Notes under the pieces: model-generated
Seen by the model: the letters and a program-made list of their open reading frames with translations, nothing else
Database searches by the model: none
Told to the model about the DNA's origin: nothing
In this document: piece by piece, positions 53,975-60,837 of the stretch
How the letters are laid out: each line of letters starts with the position of its first letter
How positions within the stretch are numbered: the stretch's first letter is position 1
Translations under genes and position numbers: made by a program
Assembly (NCBI GenBank): GCA_002021875.1
Contig: CP018627.1
Span: 6,510,001-6,574,000 of the forward strand
Direction of reading: 5' to 3'
Length of the DNA: 64,000 nt
Origin: Streptomyces hygroscopicus
GTDB lineage: Bacteria; Actinomycetota; Actinomycetes; Streptomycetales; Streptomycetaceae

Positions 53975-55953
53975 GGCTGTGTGGTCAGCCTGTGACCTGC
54001 CTGTGAGTCCGTTACGGCTTGGTGAACGCCTTGGTGAACGCCTTGGTGAACGCCTTGGTGAACGCCCCGGTGGACGGGCAGGTGGACGCCGAACACGGTG
54101 CGTCCGGGAACGCTGTCCACCGTCACCTGCCCGTCGTGCGCGGCCACGACCGCGTGCACGATGGCCAGGCCGAGCCCCGTACTGCCCGCGCCGCGGGAGC
54201 GCGAGGCGTCGCCGCGAGCGAACCGTTCGAAGACATGCGGCAGCAGCTCGGGCGGGATGCCCGGACCGTCGTCCTCGATCTCCAGCGAGACGTACGAGGG
54301 CGGCTGGGGCGGGCCGAAGGCCCCGGCGGCGGCGCGGGCGGCCGCGTACGGCGAACCGTACGGCGGGGCATATGGCGAGCCGCCGCCCTTACGGTGCCCA
54401 CGGGGGCCACCGGGCCCGGGCGACATGCCTGCGGACACCCCGTAGGACAGGCCGTACGGCGCCGGATACGGCGAGGGGTACGACGATGCTGCCTGCGGCC
54501 CGCCCCACAGCACCCGCGCCGTGACCGTGGTACCGGCCGGGGTGTGCGTACGCGCGTTGGCGAGCAGGTTGACCAGCACCTGATGCAGCCGGGCGTCGTC
54601 ACCGTGGACGACCGCGGGTTCATCGGGCAGCTCCAGCCGCCACTCGTGGTCGGAGCCGACCGCCCGCGCGTCGCTGACGGCGTCGACGACCAGCGGGGAG
54701 AGATCGACCTCCGCGCATTCCAGGGGCCGGCCCGCGTCGAGCCGGGCCAGCAGCAGCAGATCCTCGACCAGCCCGGTCATCCGCCCGGCCTCGGACTCGA
54801 CCCGGCCGAGGGCATGCCGGGTGTCGGGCCCGATCTCCTCCCGGCCGCGCCGGGTCAGCTCGGCGTAGCCGCGGATCGAGGCGAGCGGCGTACGGAGTTC
54901 ATGGCTGGCGTCGGCGACGAACTGCCGCACCCGCGTCTCGCTCTCCTGGCGGGCCGCGAGCGCCGACTCCACATGGCCGAGCATGCGGTTGAGCGCCGCG
55001 CCCACCTGGCCGACCTCGGTGCGCGGATCGGCCTCCGAGGCCGGGACGCGCTCGCGCAGCGCCACCTCGCCGCTGTGCAGGGGGAGTTCGGAGACCCGGG
55101 TCGCGGTCGCGGCCACCCGGCGCAGCGGGCGCAGCGAGATGCCGACCATCGCGGCCCCGGCGATCCCGGCCGCGACCAGCCCGGCCGCGGCCACACAGAA
55201 CTCGACGAGGATGAGGGTGTTGACCGTCTCCTGGGTCTGGTCGAGCGGGAAGGCGAGGATGATGCCGCCTTCCCGGTGATCCCACTGCGCCACCACCCGA
55301 TAGCCGCCGAGGCCGGGCAGATCGATGGTGTGCACCTGTCCGTCCAGGGGGACGGCGGCGATCGCCTTCCGCTGACCGCTGGTCAGGGAGTCCACCCGGC
55401 CCTCGAGATCCATGTCGTTCGTCATGGGCGAGTCATTGCTCTTGCCGGACATGGAGATCTCGCCGTCCTGGCCGATACGCGCCCCGACCGTGCCGATGGG
55501 CTGACCGGGCGAGGCGACGAAGAGCACATCGTCCCGGGGGAGTTCGCGCGCCGGGCCCGGCTTGTTCAGGAAGCGCCCGACGGATGCGCGCAGATCGTCG
55601 TCCACCTGGCCCTGGAGGTACGACTGCAGGGCCAGGGTCGTGACTGTGCCGATCACCGCGCAGACCACCGCGATCAGCGCGACGGCCGAGACGACCAGAC
55701 GGGTGCGCAGGGACCAGGGACGGCGCCCGCCCCGCTGAGCGCGCCGGGCGTGCGCCCGCCCCTGCGCCGCTCCCGCGCTCCGGGGCGGCTCGGGGGCGGC
55801 AGGCGGCCAGGGCGCGACGGGCGGCTCGGGAGCGCCGGGCACCTCGCGGGCACCGGACACCTCAGCGACACCAGGCATCTCATGGGCACGAGGCGCCTCA
55901 GGGACACCAGGCGTCTCAGGGACCCCGGACGGCCGGATCGGGGGGTGCGCCAC
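53971..55953 (-). CDS. HAMP-containing sensor histidine kinase with insert in the ATPase domain
   Basis: 660 residues. A Pro/Ala-rich cytoplasmic leader (1-75) with VPETPGVPEAP repeats precedes the first helix (about 82-108). A sensor domain (about 110-240), a second helix (about 245-272) and a HAMP domain follow. The phosphoacceptor is His351 in ASHELRTPLA. N box VLVNLLANARTHTP, G1 DDGPGIPPE and G2 GSTGLGLAI are intact. Between N and G1, about 60 Tyr/Pro/Gly-rich residues (about 488-548) are inserted in the lid. The C terminus has four GVHQ repeats from 12-bp DNA repeats. The GTG start is 5 bp after the regulator gene. Confidence 0.9.
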   Translation of the reverse strand: MAHPPIRPSGVPETPGVPEAPRAHEMPGVAEVSGAREVPGAPEPPVAPWPPAAPEPPRSAGAAQGRAHARRAQRGGRRPWSLRTRLVVSAVALIAVVCAVIGTVTTLALQSYLQGQVDDDLRASVGRFLNKPGPARELPRDDVLFVASPGQPIGTVGARIGQDGEISMSGKSNDSPMTNDMDLEGRVDSLTSGQRKAIAAVPLDGQVHTIDLPGLGGYRVVAQWDHREGGIILAFPLDQTQETVNTLILVEFCVAAAGLVAAGIAGAAMVGISLRPLRRVAATATRVSELPLHSGEVALRERVPASEADPRTEVGQVGAALNRMLGHVESALAARQESETRVRQFVADASHELRTPLASIRGYAELTRRGREEIGPDTRHALGRVESEAGRMTGLVEDLLLLARLDAGRPLECAEVDLSPLVVDAVSDARAVGSDHEWRLELPDEPAVVHGDDARLHQVLVNLLANARTHTPAGTTVTARVLWGGPQAASSYPSPYPAPYGLSYGVSAGMSPGPGGPRGHRKGGGSPYAPPYGSPYAAARAAAGAFGPPQPPSYVSLEIEDDGPGIPPELLPHVFERFARGDASRSRGAGSTGLGLAIVHAVVAAHDGQVTVDSVPGRTVFGVHLPVHRGVHQGVHQGVHQGVHQAVTDSQAGHRLTTQP

Positions 55954-55958
55954 GGTTT

Positions 55959-56696
55959 CTACTCCCCGGGCTTGATCAGATACCCGGCGCCACGCCGGGT
56001 ATGGATCATCGGGCTGCGCCCCGCGTCGATCTTGCGCCGCAGATACGAGATGTAGAGCTCGACGACGTTGGCCTGGCCGCCGAAGTCATAGCTCCAGACC
56101 CGGTCGAGGATCTGCGCCTTGCTGAGCACCCGGCGCGGATTGCGCATGAGATAGCGCAGCAGCTCGAACTCGGTCGCGGTGAGATGGATCTCCCGGCCGC
56201 CGCGCGACACCTCATGGCTGTCCTCGTCCAGGATCAGATCGCCGACGGCCAGCACCGACTCGCTGCGCGCGGCCGCCGCCCCCGACCTGCGCAGCAGCCC
56301 CCGTAGCCGGGCGACGACCTCCTCCAGGCTGAACGGCTTGGTGACGTAGTCGTCGCCGCCCGCCGTCAGCCCCGCGATCCGGTCCTCCACCGCGTCCCGC
56401 GCGGTCAGGAACAGCACCGGGATATCGGGCAGTTCGCGGCGCAGCCGTCCCAGCACCGTGAGCCCGTCCATATCGGGCAGCATGATGTCCAGGACCACCG
56501 CGTCCGGGCGCAGCTCACGGGTGATCCGGATCGCCTCCGCGCCGTCGCCCGCGGTGCGCACCTCCCAGCCCTCGTAGCGCAATGCCATCGACAGCAGGTC
56601 GGCGAGCGCCGACTCGTCGTCCACGACCAGCACCCGGACGGGGCTCCCGTCGGGGCGCAGCAGCTCGGTACGTCCATGGGGCGAGGTCGGCATCAT
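55959..56696 (-). CDS. OmpR/PhoB-family response regulator
   Basis: 245 residues. The receiver has the acidic pair in VVDDES (26-28), phosphoacceptor Asp70 (VVLDIMLPDMDG) and Lys in YVTKPFSLEE. The winged helix C terminus reads HLTATEFELLRYLMRNPRRVLSKAQILDRVWSYDFGG, then YISYLRRKID and HTRRGAGYLIKP. ATG at 56696 follows GGAGGG by 8 nt. It is the first gene of a four-gene unit, regulator-kinase-GT2-GT39. Confidence 0.93.
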   Translation of the reverse strand: MMPTSPHGRTELLRPDGSPVRVLVVDDESALADLLSMALRYEGWEVRTAGDGAEAIRITRELRPDAVVLDIMLPDMDGLTVLGRLRRELPDIPVLFLTARDAVEDRIAGLTAGGDDYVTKPFSLEEVVARLRGLLRRSGAAAARSESVLAVGDLILDEDSHEVSRGGREIHLTATEFELLRYLMRNPRRVLSKAQILDRVWSYDFGGQANVVELYISYLRRKIDAGRSPMIHTRRGAGYLIKPGE

Positions 56697-56827
56697 GGGC
56701 CCTACCCTCCGAGCGGGTCCTGAGAGGTCGCTTTCGGCTACCTGTGAATCACCTGAGAATCTTTGTGGCGACACGGAGCATCCGTGGGGACACGGAGCAA
56801 CGGCGAGGGACGAGGGACAACCGGGGG

Positions 56828-56872
56828 GCCACGGAATAAGCGGAACTACCGGGAGCCACGGAATAAGCGGAA
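56828..56872. repeat. Two 18-bp direct repeats before the LLM oxidoreductase
   Basis: GCCACGGAATAAGCGGAA occurs at 56828-56845 and 56855-56872 (27-bp period). The second copy lies 22 bp before the ATG, so it may overlap the ribosome-binding region. Preceding bases (GACACGGAGCA twice, about 56770-56800) form a further imperfect repeat. Confidence 0.6.
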
Positions 56873-56894
56873 GGACTCTCCGGCTTCCCCCTGT

Positions 56895-57773
56895 ATGAGT
56901 TCTCGTCCCGCACTTGGCAAGATCGGCGTCTGGACCGCGGCCCTGAAGACGGATTCCCTACCGTCAGAGCAGGTCAGCGAGGTGGCGGCCGAACTGGACG
57001 AGCTGGGGTACGGCGCCATCTGGCTCGGTGGCAGCCCCAGCCCGGATCAGGCCGGTGTCCTCCTGGACGCCACCTCCCGGATCACCATCGCGACCGGAAT
57101 CCTGAGCATCTGGGACCACGAGGCGGCCTATGTGGCCGAGCGGCACACCGCGCTCAACGCGGCCCACGACGGCCGCTTCCTCCTCGGCCTCGGCGTGAGC
57201 CACAGCGCGCTCGCCGGTGAGCGCTATCGGCGTCCGTACACGGCGATGAAGGAATACCTCACCGCGCTGGACTCCGCCCCGGCCCCGGTCCCCGCCTCCC
57301 AGCGGGTCCTGGCCGCCCTGGGCCCCAAGATGCTGGAGCTGTCCCGCGACCGCGCGGCCGGCGCGCATCCGTATCTCGTCACTCCGGAGCACACCGCCGA
57401 GGCCCGCGACATCCTGGGTAAGGATTCCGTGCTCGCGCCGGAACTGAAGGTCGTCCTCGACACGGATCTGGACCGCGCCCGCGCCACGGCCCGCGGTTAC
57501 CTCGCCCGCTATCTGGCGCTGCCCAACTACACCAACAACTTCCTGCGGCTGGGCTTCGAGGACGCGGACTTCGCGGACGGTGGCAGCGACCGTCTCATCT
57601 CCGCCATGTTCGCCCTCGGTGACGCGGAGGTGATCCGGGCACGCGTCGACGAGTTCCTGGCCGCGGGCGCGGACCATGTCGCGATCCAGACGGTGACCGA
57701 CAGCCCGTTGGCCGACGTCCCGCGCGCGCAGTGGCGCACGCTGGCCGAGGCACTGCCGCTGGACAAGGGCTGA
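56895..57773 (+). CDS. LLM-class F420-dependent oxidoreductase
   Basis: 292 residues. Luciferase-like TIM barrel: KIGVWTAALKTDS at the start, VAAELDELGYGAIWLGGSPSPDQ, RITIATGILSIWDHEA, and GRFLLGLGVSHSALAGERYRRPYTAMKEYL. These match the subfamily that uses coenzyme F420, common in actinobacteria. The ATG at 56895 begins the conserved part; upstream codons are part of the repeats. The substrate is unknown. A terminator separates it from the convergent amidohydrolase. Confidence 0.88.
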   Translation: MSSRPALGKIGVWTAALKTDSLPSEQVSEVAAELDELGYGAIWLGGSPSPDQAGVLLDATSRITIATGILSIWDHEAAYVAERHTALNAAHDGRFLLGLGVSHSALAGERYRRPYTAMKEYLTALDSAPAPVPASQRVLAALGPKMLELSRDRAAGAHPYLVTPEHTAEARDILGKDSVLAPELKVVLDTDLDRARATARGYLARYLALPNYTNNFLRLGFEDADFADGGSDRLISAMFALGDAEVIRARVDEFLAAGADHVAIQTVTDSPLADVPRAQWRTLAEALPLDKG

Positions 57774-57808
57774 GCCTCTACTCAGCCCCCTCAGCCCTTC
57801 ACTCGCCC

Positions 57809-57839
57809 CCCGCCCGGCGCCGACATGGCGCCGGGCGGG
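57809..57839. terminator. Hairpin between convergent LLM and amidohydrolase genes
   Basis: CCCGCCCGGCGCC pairs perfectly with GGCGCCGGGCGGG (57827-57839) around GACAT. It lies 36 bp after the LLM stop and just before the amidohydrolase stop. Confidence 0.8.
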
Positions 57840-57844
57840 CTGTT

Positions 57845-58738
57845 TCATATCCCGGATATCCCGGGTATCCCGGATATACCGAACAGCCGCGCCGCGTTCC
57901 CGTAGCACACCGCGCGCAGCCACTCCTCGTCCTGGCCGATCCGCGTCAGCGCGTCCAGGGCATGCAGGTACCCGTACGGGATGTTGGGAAAGTCGCTCCC
58001 GAACAGCACCCGGTCCCCCAGCGCGGCCAGTCTTCCCCGCTCCGCCCGCGGAAACGGCCACCGGCTCTCGGTGAAGTCGGTGAAGGCCATCGTGGTGTCG
58101 AGATGCACCCCCTCGTACCGCTCCGCCAGCCCCAGGAAGTCCGCGTACTCCGGCAGCCCCATATGCGCGATGATCAGGCGCAGCCGAGGATGCCGGACCA
58201 GCACTCGCCCCACCGGCTCCGGTCCGGTGTACTTGCCCGGGTCGGGCCCCGATCCGCAGTGGATGACGATGGGCGTCCCGCTCTCGGCGAGCGTGCCCCA
58301 CACCGGGTCGAGCAGCGCGTCGCCCGGGTCGTACGCCCCCACCTGCACATGGGCCTTGAACACCCGCGCCCCGCCCTCGAGCGCCGCGTCCACGTACCCC
58401 TCGACGCCAGCCTCGGGGAAGAAGGTCGCGGTGTGCAGACAGTCGGGCGTACGGGCGGCGAACCCGGCCGACCAGTCGTTCAGCCACCGCGCCATGTCCG
58501 GCTTGTGGGGATAGAGCATCGAGGTGAAGGCCCGCACCCCGAACGCCCGTAGCACCGCGAGGCGTTCGTCCTCCTCCTCGCGGTAGGTGATGTGCCAGCG
58601 GGGCTCGACGGCGTCGAAGTAGGCCCAGACCTTGTCCAGTACGCGCTGCGGCATGAAGTGGGTGTGCACATCGATGAGTCCGGGCAGCCCGAGCTCCTGC
58701 CAGAACCGCTGCACCGACACCACGGCGGGATCGTCCAT
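57845..58738 (-). CDS. Amidohydrolase family protein (ACMSD/decarboxylase-like)
   Basis: 297 residues. TIM-barrel amidohydrolase-2: LIDVHTHFMP (first metal His pair, about 21-28), VIHCGSGPDPGKYTGPEP (HCG), LIIAHMGLPEYADFLGL, and FGSDFPNIPYGYLHAL (metal Asp). Members hydrolyse or decarboxylate aromatic or heterocyclic acids. The last residues ISGIPGISGI come from a 9-bp DNA repeat (about 57845-57880). ATG at 58738. The substrate is unknown. Confidence 0.88.
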   Translation of the reverse strand: MDDPAVVSVQRFWQELGLPGLIDVHTHFMPQRVLDKVWAYFDAVEPRWHITYREEEDERLAVLRAFGVRAFTSMLYPHKPDMARWLNDWSAGFAARTPDCLHTATFFPEAGVEGYVDAALEGGARVFKAHVQVGAYDPGDALLDPVWGTLAESGTPIVIHCGSGPDPGKYTGPEPVGRVLVRHPRLRLIIAHMGLPEYADFLGLAERYEGVHLDTTMAFTDFTESRWPFPRAERGRLAALGDRVLFGSDFPNIPYGYLHALDALTRIGQDEEWLRAVCYGNAARLFGISGIPGISGI

Positions 58739-59061
58739 ACGGTCACGGTAGTTGCCCCGGGCGTCTGTGCTACAGCCTCGTCTCAGGGCCACTGCGAGTT
58801 GATCACAGCCTCAACCAGTGGTTTTGTCACGGCCATGATGATCTGCAGTGACAAGATCACCACAAGGGGAACCAACACGGTGAACTGACGCTCCGGCACC
58901 GGCGTATCCACCTGGGACCGGCCTGGGACCGACCTGAGGCCAGCGCTTGAGGCCACCGCCTGAGGTCAACGCCTAAGACCACCGCCTGAGGGCCACCACC
59001 TCAGGCCGGCGCCGCCCGCCCGACGTCGTCACCGACCACGACCAGCCACGGGGGACCATCC
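58739..59061. other. Divergent intergenic region with degenerate repeats
   Basis: No gene supported. From about 58928 to 59008 a degenerate CCTGAGGCCACCG-type unit of 14-17 bp recurs five or six times. GTGACAAGATCAC near 58841-58853 is a short inverted repeat. The region must hold both promoters (amidohydrolase and lipoprotein). Confidence 0.5.
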
Positions 59062-59688
59062 ATGCCCAACCGCCCGCCTCGCACCACCCGATTCCGGACC
59101 GCTCTCGTCTGCGCCCTCGGCGTCACCCTCCTCGGCCTCGCCACCGCCGGCTGCGAGGACGGCACCGCCGCGTCCGGCTCCGGCCGACGGCAGTCCGCGA
59201 CCCGCGCCGACCTGGCGACCGACGGCGACGGCGGCAAGACGCTCCGGCTCGGCGAGCCCACGTCGATCACCTACAAGAGCGGCTCGGACCATATGCGGGG
59301 CGCCCTGCGGGTCACGGCGGTGAGCGTGCGCAAGGGCACACATGCGGAGCTGAAGAAGGCGGGCACGGAACCGTCCGACGTACGGACGACCCAGCCGTAC
59401 TACGTCACCATGACCTTCGAAAACGTCGGCGAGAACTCCCTCCACTACCCCTTCCTCAACACCCCCACCGGGCTTGAGGACACCAATGGTGTGGACGACC
59501 AGCCGCTCATCACCGGCGACACCGAGGTGGCGGCATGCCCGGGCAAGGACCCGGACGACTTCGCGGTGGGAGGGAAGGTCTCCTTGTGCAAGGTGTTCCT
59601 GGTGCCGAACGGCATACGGCCGTCGGTGGTGACGTACAGCACAGGCGACGACACCAAGCGGCCGGTGAGCTGGAAGGTCAAGCGCTGA
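59062..59688 (+). CDS. Lipoprotein with DUF4352-like domain
   Basis: 208 residues. The signal peptide ends with lipobox ATAGC (Cys about 30). After a polar linker, a beta domain follows (LRLGEPTSITYKSG, LRVTAVSVRKGT, QPYYVTMTFENVGENSLHYPFL, VSLCKVFLVPNGIRPSVVTYST). This is the telokin-like immunoglobulin arrangement often annotated DUF4352, with a Cys pair (AACPGK, SLCKV). The function is unknown. Confidence 0.82.
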   Translation: MPNRPPRTTRFRTALVCALGVTLLGLATAGCEDGTAASGSGRRQSATRADLATDGDGGKTLRLGEPTSITYKSGSDHMRGALRVTAVSVRKGTHAELKKAGTEPSDVRTTQPYYVTMTFENVGENSLHYPFLNTPTGLEDTNGVDDQPLITGDTEVAACPGKDPDDFAVGGKVSLCKVFLVPNGIRPSVVTYSTGDDTKRPVSWKVKR

Positions 59689-59760
59689 CGGCAGCGGGGT
59701 GACGGCGGCGGGACGCTCCGGTTCCCGCTGCTCGAACCACAACCTGACCGAACGACCGAA

Positions 59761-59787
59761 GGCCCGGCACTGAAAAAGTGCCGGGCC
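59761..59787. terminator. Bidirectional hairpin between lipoprotein and initiator tRNA
   Basis: GGCCCGGCACT pairs with AGTGCCGGGCC (59777-59787) around a short A-rich loop. It lies 73 bp after the lipoprotein stop and 14 bp beyond the 3' end of the convergent tRNA gene. Confidence 0.8.
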
Positions 59788-59800
59788 CTCGATACCTGAG

Positions 59801-59874
59801 TAGCGGGGACAGGATTTGAACCTGCGACCTCTGGGTTATGAGCCCAGCGAGCTACCGAGCTGCTCCACCCCGCG
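59801..59874 (-). tRNA. Initiator tRNA-fMet (anticodon CAT)
   Basis: The minus strand reads acceptor CGCGGGG with CCCCGCT and discriminator A. The first position is C opposite T, unpaired, which is the initiator hallmark. The anticodon stem CTGGG/CCCAG has the three G-C pairs needed for P-site entry, around loop CTCATAA. The T arm CGCAGGTTCAAATCCTG is intact. CCA is not encoded. Confidence 0.97.
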
Positions 59875-59936
59875 TCGATGAACGTAACTCTACGTCGTTC
59901 TCCCCGCTAAGGGAAATCCACTCTCCTCGCACCGAC

Positions 59937-60077
59937 TCAGCGAAGAACCTCGACCACGACCGAGACGGCTCCGACGACCGCCCCGTAACCGAAGATCGTC
60001 AGCAGCGGCCAGGGCACGGGCCGGGGAACGAGCACCCGCCAGTGGAAGCCGTAGTCCCGGTACTCGGCCATGCTCAT
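59937..60077 (-). CDS. Small membrane protein, 46 aa
   Basis: Starts MSMAEYRDYGFHWRVL (ATG at 60077) and continues with a transmembrane segment (WPLLTIFGYGAVVGAVSVVVEVL). A near-identical small ORF beside initiator tRNA is recalled in other Streptomyces. It is below usual ORF-length cutoffs. An iron-box-like dyad lies 24 bp upstream. Confidence 0.7.
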   Translation of the reverse strand: MSMAEYRDYGFHWRVLVPRPVPWPLLTIFGYGAVVGAVSVVVEVLR

Positions 60078-60100
60078 GGCACCGCAGCATAGAGCAGCGA

Positions 60101-60116
60101 CTTAGGCTTGCCTAAG
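60101..60116. promoter_or_regulatory. Iron-box-like inverted repeat
   Basis: CTTAGGC-TT-GCCTAAG is a 7-2-7 palindrome containing the TTAGGC/GCCTAA half-sites seen in DmdR/IdeR iron boxes, though it is shorter than the 19-bp consensus. It lies 24 bp upstream of the small membrane protein gene and downstream of the TetR gene. Iron control of the small gene is an inference. Confidence 0.45.
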
Positions 60117-60154
60117 CCAATCGCCCCGCCCGGCCCCACCGGCCCTGAAGTTCG

Positions 60155-60769
60155 TCACCCGACGCTGGGCAATCCGCCGGCCAGCGCATCGAAGGCGAAC
60201 GTCAGCCGGCGTTGATGCGCGGCGCTGATCTCGCCGATATCCCCTCCGGCAAGCCGCTGCCGCACCGTTTCGACCGCAACCGTGCGGTACGCGGCCACGA
60301 GCAGGGCCGCGGTCAGCGCGCTGTCGCCGGAGAAGCGAGCGTCGGCGTCGAGTTCGGCCGCAAGCGCATCCTCCATCTCGGACGCGAAGAGGCGGAGTCG
60401 TGCGATCAGCGCGGGAGACGCCATCAGGGTGCGCATGAACGGCTCGACTCCCTCCCCCAGCCCGGACAGCACATGGCCTTGCGTGGCCAGCGCGAGGGCG
60501 GCCTGGCGAATCGCTTCGACGGGGTCGATGTGATCCGCGCGCTCGCGGATCACGGTCCGCATGGTGTCGAGGGCGTCCGGAAAACGGTCGAACAGGAGGT
60601 CCTCTTTGCGGTCGAAGTGGGCGAAGACCGTCACCTTCGACACTCCGGCGGCTGCGGCGACCTCGTTGATGGTCACGTCATCGAACCCGCGCTCCAGGAA
60701 GAGCTCGGTTGCGACGGACGCGATGCGAGCCCGGGTCTGTGCCCCGCCGCGGTCCCCTCGATTCGGCAT
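60155..60769 (-). CDS. TetR-family regulator
   Basis: 204 residues. The helix-turn-helix is at about 16-60 (ASVATELFLERGFDDVTINEVAAAAGVSKVTVFAHFDRKEDLLFD in pieces: FDDVTINEVAAAAGV, KVTVFAHFDRKEDLL). The C-terminal domain is of the ligand-binding type with an unassigned ligand. It is divergent from the FAD monooxygenase, with 68 bp between, which holds TTACC-rich dyads. It is therefore the probable repressor of that gene. Confidence 0.92.
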   Translation of the reverse strand: MPNRGDRGGAQTRARIASVATELFLERGFDDVTINEVAAAAGVSKVTVFAHFDRKEDLLFDRFPDALDTMRTVIRERADHIDPVEAIRQAALALATQGHVLSGLGEGVEPFMRTLMASPALIARLRLFASEMEDALAAELDADARFSGDSALTAALLVAAYRTVAVETVRQRLAGGDIGEISAAHQRRLTFAFDALAGGLPSVG

Positions 60770-60791
60770 GTGACAACGCTAACCTTCCCCG

Positions 60792-60827
60792 TTACCCTTA
60801 TCCGGTAAGTTTACCAAGTAAGGGTAA
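60792..60827. promoter_or_regulatory. Operator region between TetR and FAD monooxygenase
   Basis: TTACCCTTA (60792-60800) is mirrored by TAAGGGTAA (60819-60827), and GGTAA-GT-TTACC (60804-60815) sits inside. These nested inverted repeats share TTACC half-sites and fill the gap between the two divergent starts, the usual place for a TetR operator controlling both. Confidence 0.7.
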
Positions 60828-60837
60828 GGAGCTTGCC

